The notes under the pieces are model-generated. The model was not told where the DNA came from. It did not search any database and worked only from the letters and a program-made list of their open reading frames with translations. 48,926 nucleotides of DNA from Suillus spraguei. Its lineage: Eukaryota; Basidiomycota; Agaricomycetes; Boletales; Suillaceae. Location of the stretch: contig JABCPU010000480.1 in assembly GCA_016800925.1 (NCBI GenBank), forward strand, positions 1 through 48,926, read 5' to 3'. A program made the translations under genes and the position numbers. How positions within the stretch are numbered: the stretch's first letter is position 1; each line of letters starts with the position of its first letter. Positions 30,631 to 40,519 of the stretch are shown here, piece after piece.

Positions 30631-33310
30631 TTACAAAAGCAAACAATGGTACACAACGTTTGCCGTATCTCTCTCTTCATTTGCACTCCCGAATAAGCAC
30701 AGTGTATCCTCATGACTTCTAACACGCGACAGTGCTGTATACAGTTGACCATGCGCAAAAGGATCAGTTCTAAGATCCAGAACAGTTCGAGAGAGCATCA
30801 GGCCTTGGCATCCGTTGAAAGTAGTCGCATAAGCTAGTCTCAAAGGAAACTGCTTGTGATTTACCATCCAGCTGGACCAATAAGGATGGAACACAAATGT
30901 GATACATGGAATACAGTGTATCTCGAGATTGTTGAGCAGTTGGACTTCGACGAAACAACAATGCAGTGCTGTTATTCGTACACGTGCATTCTTCAATAAT
31001 CCTTTTTCGACGGACAGGTTCCGTTGTACGGCGCATATGCAATCTAATTTGAGATCCAGTCGATGGGGTGGAACACCGGGCGCAGATAGCATTGCTAGGT
31101 AGTCTGGTGTTTGTTCAGGAGCGTTGATCGGTGCGTGGTCAGCCTCTTTCAAAATATCTGGACTTAGATAGCTATCTGGTTGTCCGTCAGACTTCATTCA
31201 TCGTGCTATCTGTATCACTCACAATAATCACCACGCAGAGACTCAAGAATTAGGTCATTGAATTCATCCACAAATATGTTTCATGGTGAGAGAAATGCAC
31301 AATTGAGGCATGCGCAAGCATCCGCTAAGATGTGTGGCAGGAAAAGAAAATTCTTTGTGTCATCGATTTCTGTGGTTTTCTGTAACAGTGGAAGGCTTTG
31401 TCGACTTCCAGAGGTGTCTTTGCCAATTTCATCCACGAATGTGGTGAATTGAGGATCTGCGGCTGAGGTCAGCATGTGGCGAAAAGGGTTGTATTTTGGA
31501 GTGCAGATTGACGGCGTCATCGGTTACAGGTATGCCAAACATATGATGTGCTGTGCATCCATGGTCATAAGCCATCGCACAGAGAGCACTGCTCCCCACA
31601 ATTAAAATGATCTTTCCTTGCACGTGTAATGCAGAGGACAAAGCTTTCACCAAGAAGGTGTTAGTGACCTAGCCAGGCGCTAAGGAACTTGAATGGTGTC
31701 TGTGACAGGTGCTCTATAGAGAGCGGTGGCCCGTGCATATCGGTTTTCTAGCACAGAGTGTGCTAGTTGCATTGGTTGGAGGTGGGCGCTATGCGCTGTC
31801 TCACGACCTATGTCACAGAGATGAGGTTCTTGACAACAATCAAAGACGTAGAAGCGATGAGCTTCTATGAAGTTCAATAGAGATGATAAGCTTATAAAAA
31901 GCTTATCAAAAGGAAGTTCAGGGTCGCAGATCAAGTAGATTCAAGTTAAAGAAGTACAAAGGCTATCTGTGCGTATTTATATGTAAGATTGAAGCGGAGT
32001 GTGAATACGTAAGTATCGCTGAATTAAGTATGAAGTCAGATAGCCAGTAAGAGGACGCATGCTTGTGAATGAGTCAGAGGCATATCAACCAATGAGAATG
32101 CACATGTGCATGAAGGGGTCATAAGTGCGGAGCCAAAGGTATAAAGGGTACGAGCCAATGAGGCAACGCACGAGTCAAGAAAGGTAAACAGTAAAAGGAT
32201 AAAGCATAACACGATACCAAGATGTCCTTGAAGGTAGACAGGGGGTTCCTGTGAACCAAGCGAGTGCGCGTGTTGAAGCACAAGGTAATGCGACGAGTGC
32301 AGAGGAGGTGCTTGAAGCATGCGAAGTGAGAGAGGCGTGTATAGGTGCGAAGGAGGTAGAAGGCACGCAAGAGGGCGTGTTCAATGATGATGGAGGAGAC
32401 AAGCGTAGGCAAGGTAGGGAGTGACGACGGCAAGCCAGATGAGGTAGCGGAGGATGAGGATAGAAGCCTCGTCAGGACGAGAGTAGACGGCAACACATAG
32501 GAGGAAAAATGATAGTAGGGGCGCAAGAGGGTGTTCTTGTAACAGAAGGTTTCTCCTCGTCCAGGACGACCTTCTACAAATAAAGGTGTGCTCTCATGGT
32601 TCTGAATTGCATGATAAATTTGATCAAAAACATTCCATTGTTCAGCGTTCAGCTGATCATACATGTTTTTGCTTTGAGCGCGAAACGCAGCTTCATTTCT
32701 CCGCAAGTATAGTTCTTTGTTGTATACTTCCAAAGATCTCCATCGTGCCATCGGTAATCCATAGTCTGTGAGATGTTTTCCACAGTGGGATAAATGGTCG
32801 TTGATGATCTGCAGTGTGTGGTGATAACCACTAACATTATTTCCCAATCTGAGGATGTGATCTGCAGCTATAGAGTCTCTGAATTCTGTCCAAAGAGGCA
32901 TGGCAGCATACCCCTCTAGCAATACTTGTGTGAATAAAAAATGCAGTTGAGCTGGAGTGCAAAGATGATCCACTGCTTCTTGGAGTGTGAGATGGCCTTC
33001 ATTTTGATTCTCAAACAGACTGAAGTTGCAAGCTGCTCCATGAAAGCTGCTAAAAGTGATTCCCTCGATTGTGTGAAGGTCGCAATAAGAAGTAGCTGCA
33101 TGGTGAATGGGCAGAGTGCAAAGATAGAATACTTCGCCACTTCGAATGGGCACAGTATCAATGCGAACCACTTTATTTCTGAGCATCCGTCGAGTAGCTT
33201 TCTTTCTCACTACACCCACTATTTCTTTTTCCAGGTAATCACATTCCGTGAGGGCATCATCATCACCATCATAGGGATAGAGCACAATTGCTCGAAATAT
33301 TCCTCATAAC
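30631..33310 (-). pseudogene. Helitron PIF1-like helicase remnant
   Basis: Minus-strand fragments, in order: ALTECDYLEKEI at about 33250, a long helicase N-terminal region, the Walker A loop as GRPGRGETF at about 32550 (Lys of GKT replaced by Glu), then after a solo LTR VKALSSALHVQGKIILIVGS, FGIPVTDDAVNLHSKIQPFS, and the C-terminal block FPLRLAYATTFNGCQG / SRTVLDLRTDPFAHGQLYTALSRV. The last is motif VI of PIF1/RecD helicases of Helitrons. The Walker B region is missing, frames shift near 31430 and 31220, and the HUH nuclease is absent upstream because E1's 3' LTR lies there (33311). Confidence 0.8.
31659..32544. mobile_element. Solo LTR, 886 bp, TSD GAAGG, inside the helicase
   Basis: On the plus strand it starts TGTTAGTGACC and ends CTTGTAACA, with GAAGG directly outside both ends (31654-31658, 32545-32549). 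Removal of LTR and one repeat joins the Walker A segment to LVKALSS in frame. Not closely similar to the other LTR families here; orientation uncertain. It explains the long Ser/Leu-rich tail that otherwise appears attached to the helicase frame. Confidence 0.88.
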
Positions 33311-33773
33311 TGTTATGAACTGGGGTGGCATCACCAGCGACAGTGAGAAAACACAGGCGGTCTGCTGGGAGGTTCTACAATGTCCAGAAGAGGACAAGGT
33401 AAGAGTACAAGGAACGCGTTCCGAGTACTATCAAGGGTTCAGCCTCAAAGACAATGCTAAGAGGTTCTAGGAGAATAGAGACTAAGGCTAAGGAGTGCTT
33501 AGACTTGGAGACGATTCAAGGTTGGAGACCTAAGCGAAGGATATTCCAGGTAAAACCCAGTAAGATTAAAGTAAAGTATACAAGCGTAATACAACGTGCT
33601 TAAATAAGCCAATATGTGCACACGGACCAAAAGAGACGTGAGAATGTAAGTGTGTATCCAAAGAAGGAAGGCTACTATAGTACAGATGCGTTGAGTATAT
33701 GAATTGGAGTCATGTTACATAATATACAGATAAAGGAGACAGAAAATGAATAGGCGCACATATGACTGTAACA
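33311..33773 (-). mobile_element. 3' LTR of E1, 463 bp
   Basis: Plus-strand ends TGTTATGAACTGGGG and TGACTGTAACA. On the minus strand it is preceded by the polypurine-like AAAATGCGGGTAA (33774-33786), marking it as a 3' LTR. It aligns with the other four LTRs of the family but carries several small deletions (about 12 bp shorter). Confidence 0.9.
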
Positions 33774-33790
33774 TTACCCGCATTTTACAC

Positions 33791-33809
33791 GTAAAGTCAC
33801 CGACTTTAC
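33791..33809 (-). promoter_or_regulatory. Stop-codon hairpin of the third ORF, E1
   Basis: Perfect 8-bp stem GTAAAGTC/GACTTTAC with loop ACC (plus strand). The ORF's TAA (complement of 33806-33808) lies in one arm. The E2 counterpart at 40499-40519 keeps the stem with two compensatory pair changes. It lies just upstream of the polypurine tract. Confidence 0.75.
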
Positions 33810-35751
33810 TCATCCTGGTTAGTGTAATAGATGGGGTCATCGCTAAACTCATAGTCCTCATCAAGAACTGAACCACTCATCATATACGTGGCTTCTTCAA
33901 TTCCAGCACGTTGTTTGAAATCCGTCTAGCTGCTGCTCAAGTTCGTTCATCGTCAAGCTGTTGTTCCCAAGAACGGAGCGCGTTGTAGAAGCTGTCGTCC
34001 TTCCAAGTTAATGTAAAGGGGAAAGTTCCGACTCGTTGGGGACAGTAAATGGATAAATGAGTCGGCGCCCAATACCGGCAAACCCCACACTGGTACTCTC
34101 CACAATTCTTCTGGCGATGCCCAAGTAGTCCGCAGACGCGGTGTAGAGAAACAATCCTGCCTGGGGGACAGGTATAAGAAGCAGGGAGCAGTATGTTCAG
34201 CCCAAAGGGCTTCTGACTAGCAAAAACTCAAGGGAAGGAGAGAGGGAATAGTCAAAGACAGTGGTAGTGTTCACTTTAGAAAACTAGGTATCCAGGAGCT
34301 AACTAGTGAGCTATGAAAGCTGCCAAACTAGAAAAGCTACAAAGAGAAAAGCTACACAAGAACTCAAATGAGTGAGGAGCTATGGTAAGCTGCCAGGAAC
34401 TCAATCAAAAGAGGAGCTAACAGTACTGGAACTAAGTAGAATCCTTGGTGGTGCAAAGAGTGAAAGGTGAGGTGCTTATGTAATCATCAAAAGTGCGAAC
34501 CTAAGGTAAGGAAAGTCCAAGTATGAGACACCATGCAAAAACTACCTTTTCAAGCCCAGCCTGAGTTTGTCTGTCACAGCGGCATTTCATGTTCTCGTGG
34601 GGATTGGAGTTTGCTTTTGCAGTGGGGTTGGAGCGATGATGCGGCGGTGGGGACTCGTAGAACGCGTGCATTTCTTCCCTCGTTTATGAGTAATATGTCT
34701 AAGAGCTCGTTCATTGCTAGAGCGAATGTCGTCGATTTGCTGGTCATTGATGGTGTAAATAGAAGGTGCTGGTGTCACAACAGCTGCAGCTAGCAATTCA
34801 TCTGGGTCTGAAGAGGTTGTGGGTCTAGAGCTTCTACGAGTATGGGAATGGTAGAGTTAAGAATGCAAGGGACAACCATAGGGGGTGAATGTGAAGTTCT
34901 TCCAGCAGTTGACCGAGCGCACTGACTTCAATGGACTCATCATCCAGTTCTTTTGTCACATGATTCCTGAGTGCGATAATCTCAGCAAGCTCATTATGTA
35001 GTGCATTAGTTATAACCGCTTTCTCATGCGTAGCAGGGCATTCGGTGAACAGATGAGGAGGTTCTGTGTCCTCACTAAGCATGGTGGTAGTATTGATTGG
35101 AGATGGCGTGGGTTGCATTTCATAATGGTGGATAGCGTCAATTAAGCGAGCTACCAATCCTCTCACTTCTCTAGAATCAACCGTTGCTCCTTCGAGTTCT
35201 CCGATAATGGCATTGGCTGTGTTATTGGCTTCCTGAACAGCAGTGAGTAAGCCAGTAAGCCAGTAAGGGCAGCAATATTAGAATGAGTGCCTGAATCATG
35301 GGTGGGAGGAGCAGGAATTGGGGGTAGGTCTCTTTGCGGAGAGGGAGGTCTAGCCACGCCTGCTCAATGCTTGGCCATGATGTGAATAGCCGTTTCAACA
35401 TCAGCCTTAAAAGAATTGGGAAGGAGAAGCAGCCTGTAAGAGCGAATGCGTTTCTGGCAGTGTAGGATTCGCTGACGGATAGAATCATCTTGAATATCAT
35501 GGCATAAGGTTTCGACGAGGGGCGGCAGTGTAAATGATGTTCGTGAGGAGGATGGTGACGAACGCATCTTTGCTGGTAAGGATTTTTTCAATCTCAGTTG
35601 TGTGCCCAGGACAGAGGAGGGCGGCTTCGACGAAGGAGTTTCCGTTGATGTTTCTGATGAGGTCAGCATAATGGTCAGTGGTGGTATAAGTTTCTTCAGT
35701 GATAGGGTGGATGTAAGCAGTGGGGAATGAAGCATTTACAGGAGAGGTCAT
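33806..35751 (-). pseudogene. Third ORF of E1 (double zinc-knuckle protein), broken
   Basis: Starts with a MTSPVNASFPTAYI-type N-terminus directly after the chromodomain and matches the E2 copy: FVEAALLCPGH...EIEKIL, RQRILHCQKRIRS.LLLLPNSF, then a Pro-rich linker (ARPPSPQRDLPPIPAPPTH), a basic patch RGKKCTRSTSP and the zinc domain CGLLGHRQKNC followed by C-x2-C...THLSIYC. A solo LTR with TSD splits the first zinc knuckle. Frames change around 35500, 35390 and 35220, and near the acidic C-terminus (DEDYEFSDDPIYYTNQDE). Two knuckles suggest nucleic-acid binding; the role in the element is unknown. Confidence 0.7.
34142..34578 (-). mobile_element. Solo LTR, 437 bp, 4-bp TSD GCGG
   Basis: Plus-strand ends TGTAGAG and GTCTGTCACA; GCGG lies at 34138-34141 and 34579-34582. 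On the minus strand it begins TGTGACAGACAAACTCAGGC then TGGGCTTGAAAA, resembling the start of the 4-bp-TSD family at 10804. It interrupts the zinc knuckle codons of E1's third ORF; excision restores CRVCG. Confidence 0.85.
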
Positions 35752-35792
35752 GTTGAATGGTTTGTAGGACTGCTTCGAATTCAAGGGTGTGT

Positions 35793-36093
35793 CGTTTCTT
35801 ATAAGCGGTTAAGATTTGTGCGCAGTTCGTCAAGTTCTTCTCAGGGATCCATTCGTTATCTCCTGATGAATATCCTTTCCAAGAGACAAGATAGCATCAG
35901 CAATTGCCGTTCCTTTGTGGGAAAGGATTGTTTCTACTTTGTATTCTTCTTCTTCTTCAATGATATCAGGCGGTGGTTCGAGGAAGTTCGAGCCGTGTAC
36001 ATCAGTTTCGCTATAGGACGATAACACAGAAGCGTGGAAAGTAGGGTGAATTTTCCATTGCGGAGGGAGTTTGAGCGTGAATGTGATATGCAA
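35793..36093 (-). pseudogene. Chromodomain region of E1 Pol
   Basis: Encodes TLKLPPQWKIHPTFHASVLS, the Gypsy GPY/F-like region, then EEEYKVETILSHKG, the start of a chromodomain. A frame change near 35910 breaks the aromatic-cage part, which E2 reads as YLVSWKGYSSGDNEWLPEKN. In chromoviruses this domain targets integration to modified histones. Confidence 0.75.
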
Positions 36094-36990
36094 TAAGACA
36101 CTAGTGATCGGGAAAGGTCCGTATTGCTTTGGTGCAAGTTTTCACGATGGGAGTTTGAGTCTAAGATTAGCAGCAGATAGCCAAACCTTATCTCCAATCT
36201 TCCATGGTTGGTATTTATCTCCTCAGGATCGTTCTGCCATTGTTTGCATAGCAATATTGTGGCATGCAATAGCTTCTTCTCGAATCTTCTGCAGAGATTG
36301 AACTTGATCTTCTGCTGCTGGTATGGTAGAATCGGGGATTAAATGGGGAATAGCATGGGGTTCATATCCCATCATGAGAAAGAATGGCAAAGCATTTCAG
36401 GCATCATGTTTTCGATGATTGTTGACAAATTCAGCGATAGGGAGATGTTCTATCCAATCTCCAGGGTTGTTGCGGCAGTAGATACGCAAATATGTTTCTA
36501 ATTCTTGATTAAGCCGCTCGGTTTGACCATCAGTCTGGGGGTGGTAAGCCGTAGATGGAGCGATAGTATAGTTGAGGAGTCGGGCAAGTTCTTTTGAGAA
36601 ATGAGATAGGAACTGTGGGCCACGATCAGAGATAACTTTGTCATGGAGTCCAAATCGTCGATACATGTGTTTCAAAAATAATTTGGCAACGCCTTCGGAA
36701 GTGATGGTTTTAAGGCAAGGGATGATAATCACCCCCTTCATAAGGCCATGGTCCACCACAACCATGATACTATCAAAGCCCCCTGACATGGGGAGGTCGG
36801 TGATCAAGTTGACGGAGATCTGTGAAAAGGGGCGGGAAGTGGAGGAAGGGATTGGCACAAGGGGAGGGCAGACTGGATGCGTGTCCGACTTCATTTGCTG
36901 ACAAAGGGCGCAACTGTCGACATATTTATGGATATAGGCACCTATAGAGGGCCACCAAGCTTCCCGTTTAACAAGTTCTTCATTTTTGAA
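36094..36990 (-). pseudogene. Integrase of E1
   Basis: Catalytic core visible: LITDLP (Asp), VISDRGPQFLSHF (Asp), TAYHPQTDGQTERLNQELE (Glu). Upstream, out of frame with RT, is the zinc-binding HHCC region (AGHPGRF, SCALCQQMKSDTH). A TGA follows NHRKHDA at about 36397; the same frame continues NALPFFLMMGYEPHAIPH. Inactive through this stop and the upstream frame change. Confidence 0.82.
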
Positions 36991-39626
36991 ACGTCCGGGA
37001 TGGCCAGCAGTGATATGATCATGATAACGATTGAGGATGGCAGCACAATGGGCGGGGGAATGTAAGCACAGTTCTTGAAATAGAGTACGCCATGATCAAT
37101 CTTCCAATCGGACAATGCCGACTTCATAGGAGGAAGACAAACACCGTCTAATGCATCCGACGCTGTTTTGAATACAGGGTCATCCAAGGGATCAGAGGTT
37201 GCCAATACATTAAGTAGATCATTGTCAATAAGCCAGATGAACAGGGAATCAGGGAGAAGCACGGCGTCTTCATTATCTCGAGAACCGTCATCATGATCCA
37301 GGCGATGTGAGAGAGCATCAGGAGCAGCTAGTTTAGTACCTGCAACATGATGTAATTCAATGTCGAAGAGTGACAATGTCAATTGCCAGCGAGCTTGTTG
37401 TTGTGTTAACTTCTGTGCGGTATGGAAGTATAGCAGATTTTTGTGATCGGTGAAGATAAGAACGGTATGGGTGCTTCCTTCAAGATAATAACACCATTTG
37501 TTTAATGCACGGATGACTGCAAGTAACTCCCGATCAAAAATTTGATAGTTATGCTCCGCTGGGTTCAATGACTGAGACAAGTAGGTGCATGGATGGTAGA
37601 TGCTGTTTTCATCAGTTTGCAATAAGACGCCTCCTGTTGCTACAAGAGAAGCATTGGTTGCGACCGCAAATTGCCAAGATGGATCAGGATTGCGAAGTAC
37701 CGGTTGCTTGATGAAGCATTCCTTAAGATCTTGAAAGGTGTCCTGACATTGAGTCGCCCATAGGAAGGGAGTATCTTTCTTCGTTAGATCGATAAGAGGT
37801 CGTGCGATATTGGAGTAATGGGAAATGAAAGTGCGGTAGAAGTTGCAGAAGCCAAGGAATGACTGGACATCTTTGACTGATTTCGGAGTTGGCCATTCAG
37901 TGATTCCTTTAGTCTTGGCAGTATCCATAGCCACTTGTCCAGGACGGATTATCATTCCGAGGTACTCCACTTCTTCTGTGTCGACGGTATATTTTTCTGG
38001 TTTCAGGAATAAGTGTTCTTTTCGTATTTTCATCAAAACTCGCCTAGTCCATTCGCGATGTTCTGCCATTGTTGTTGAGAAGATCAGGATATCATCCATG
38101 TAAATAACCATCCATCCTTCATTGATTTCTTGCTGGAAGGTACGATTCATATACACTTGGAAGGTTGCTGGGGAATTACAAAGGCCAAAGAACATGATGT
38201 TCAGTTTGAAGAGGCCGAATTCTGTAGTAAATGCTGCTTTCCAGCGATCATCGGGATGGATGTGAATGTTATTATAGCCAGACTGGATATCCATCTTCGT
38301 AAAGAATTGTGCATTGTGAAGGCATGTGACGAGGGAGATAGGAAGTGGGAGCGGATAAGCATTCTTGACTGTCCAATCGTTGATGTAGCGATAATCTTGA
38401 CAGGGACATAATTCTCCACTCTTCTTTCCCACAAAAAAGAAGCCACTAGCTTGGGGTGACTTCGATTCTGAGATGAAACCTTTCACAATGTTTTCATCAA
38501 TAAACATTTTGACAGCAGCGCATTCTTTTTCTGATAATGGGTAAACCTTAGACATATGAGGGATAAAACTGGGTTTAGTATCGATCTGATGATCAATACC
38601 AGGGCATTCGGGGGGTAGTTTGTTCAGTCCGTCTTTAGCAAAGACATCTGCAAAATCGTGCAAATATTCTGGGACCAATTCCTCAAAGGACTTCTTTTTC
38701 TTTTCCTTCTCATCCGTGGCAAATTCCTGAGCTTTATTACTGTATTTCGGAGGAGGAAGAGAGGTTGTGGAATAGTTAGGGAGTTGTTCAAGTTGAGAAG
38801 TTCCATCACGTGTGAGAGGTGTATCCATGGATACTTCATCAATGATTCTCATGGTAATTCCGTTGATGTCATACTCTACAAGGAACTCTCTGTCTCCGAG
38901 CTCATAAGAAGAAATTTCATGTACTTCCGGTGCATGCCAAACATCCTGCATTGTATTGAATTGGTCGTCATCTTCAGTAGGTATAGTAGACGTCATTGGT
39001 TTGTCCTGATCAGGAATTTCTTCAATGGGAGGAGTAGACAGCTTGGGCGGTACAAAGTATTTGGTTAACTTTGGAATATTATGAGCACATCCTCCAAGAT
39101 CATCGTCAGGTTTCCACTTTCCCTGTTGTTGCTCCTCAATTGGTTGTTGTTCAACTGGTTGCAACAGAGATGGTTGGGACTCTGGTTCCAACTTGTTCTT
39201 TCGTTTCTCTACACGGGGAATGGGCGACAGAGGGCGCTGTGGTAGTTTTACTTGTGGGGAAGAGTTGTCGATTATGAACTCATCAGGGATGTTAATGGAA
39301 GGAGCAACGAGGGGCTTCGGAAGTCGTGAATTTTGCCATTTCTTGGGGTGACAATGAAAGGCTGGAGGTAGCCCGTTCTTCTGTCGGTCCATATCTAAGT
39401 CGAGTTCAATTTCATCAGACTTCATTGTTCGAGGGAGGACAAGTGTTTTGGTGGCCCAATCTATATTTGGGTTCATAGCGCGTAACCATGGGATTCCCAG
39501 AAGGATCTGATCTCTTCGTCCAAGTTTAGTGATATTGAACTTTCCATACATGGTTCGTTCATCAATATTCACCACTAGGAGACAATAATGCGTGATTGGT
39601 CCTCCCTTGATAAGAGTTCCATCCAC
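36942..39626 (-). pseudogene. Protease C-terminus, reverse transcriptase and RNase H of E1
   Basis: An 894-codon open frame. From the 5' end: the retropepsin C-terminal region (GRRDQILLGIPWL), a long linker, RT motifs (FFVGKKSGELCPCQDYRYIN, MDIQSGYNNI, VIYMDDILIFS active site with the catalytic DD), RNase H (FAVATNASLVATGGVLL and FTDHKNLLYF, HHVAGTKLAAPDALSHR). The RNase H ATDAS motif has Asn in place of the catalytic Asp (E2 retains Asp). The frame ends by a 1-nt change in a C-run near 37050; the shifted frame continues RYHDHITAGHPGRF. A fusion Gag-Pol arrangement is likely, so the Met at 39626 is probably internal. Confidence 0.9.
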
Positions 39627-40007
39627 TGTAGTAACTCGAAACGGTGTTTTGAGTTTTCATTGTGTGATTTGATGGAGTTTCACAAACTCCTCAGAAATGA
39701 ATGTCCCTGCTGCACCAGAATCGATAACAGTGGTAGTGTTGACGGATTTTAAGCAGGTACGCGAGTGCAGAGTGATAGGGATACGAAGTTCTTTTCTTTC
39801 ACCTACAGCACGTACAAGCCTTAGTAATACATTGGGAGAAACATACGTCGAATCTTTGTTTCTCCAATTTAAAAATCCTCTATAATCCGCCTCACAGTTT
39901 CTTCTTCTTCGTCCTTGACTTTGGTTTGGTGAAGTGGGGTCTTCTTCTTCCTTTCAGGACAGTCATGAATGTGGTGTCCGGTCTTCTTGCATCTAAAGCA
40001 TTGTCCC
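39627..40007 (-). pseudogene. Gag zinc knuckle and protease N-terminus of E1
   Basis: Minus frame: GQCFRCKKTGHHIHDCPERK (CCHC knuckle, CX2CX4HX4C), Lys/Glu linker, LRLVRAVGERKELR.PI, and VIDSGAAGTFISEEFVKLH with the DSGA aspartic protease motif. A TGA after HQITQ (about 39659) separates this from the long Pol frame. Truncated at 40007 by the E2 3' LTR. Confidence 0.82.
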
Positions 40008-40482
40008 TGTTACGAACTGGGATGGCGTCACCAGCAACAGTGAAAAGACACAGTCGGTCTGCTGGGAAGTTCTACAATGTCCAGAAGAGGACAAGGTAAA
40101 AGTACAAGGAATGCGTTCCGAGTACAATCAAGGGTTCAGCCTCAAAGACAAGTCTAAGAGGTTCTGCAAGAATAGAGACTAAGGCTAAGGAGTGCTTAGA
40201 CTTAGAGACGATTCAAGACGACTTAGGTTGGAGACCTAAGCGAAGGAAGTTCCAGGTAAAACCCAGTAAGATTAAAGTAAAGAATCTACTACAAGTACAC
40301 TGTGCTTATATATGTAGATATGTGTGCACAGACCAGGTAACTGTGAGAATGTAACTGCGTATCCTAATAAGGAAGGCATGTATTGTATAGATGCGTTGAG
40401 CATATAAGTTGGAGTCATGTGACATGATATACAAGTAAGGAAGATAAAGGGAAAATGAATAGGGGCACATACAACTGTAACA
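40008..40482 (-). mobile_element. 3' LTR of E2, 475 bp
   Basis: Ends TGTTACGAACTGGG and CAACTGTAACA. On the minus strand it is preceded by the polypurine tract TAATAAGGGGGTAA (40483-40496). It is almost identical to 48144-48618 over the first ~310 bp (plus-strand order), then diverges clearly. Confidence 0.92.
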
Positions 40483-40498
40483 TTACCCCCTTATTACA

Positions 40499-40519
40499 TT
40501 GAAAGTCACCGACTTTCAA
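40499..40519 (-). promoter_or_regulatory. Stop-codon hairpin of the third ORF, E2
   Basis: Perfect 9-bp stem TTGAAAGTC/GACTTTCAA with loop ACC. The ORF's TGA (complement of 40516-40518) is in one arm. Same position relative to the polypurine tract as in E1. Two base pairs are exchanged relative to E1 with pairing kept. Confidence 0.78.

Larger units (their letters stand above)
33311..40007 (-). mobile_element. Chromovirus copy E1 (Ty3/Gypsy), truncated at 5' end
   Basis: Minus-strand order from high to low coordinates: Gag zinc knuckle, protease, RT, RNase H, integrase, chromodomain, third ORF, hairpin, polypurine tract, 3' LTR (33311-33773). The element stops abruptly at 40007 inside the Gag zinc knuckle, where the 3' LTR of E2 begins; its 5' LTR and most of Gag are missing. 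Multiple lesions show that it is inactive. It lies in the Helitron helicase at its left boundary. Confidence 0.88.

Noticed and set aside
32119..32540. Ser/Leu-rich C-terminal extension of the helicase frame
   Set aside because: It is translated solo LTR; the GAAGG duplication and the in-frame rejoining at LVKALSS show the real protein skips it.
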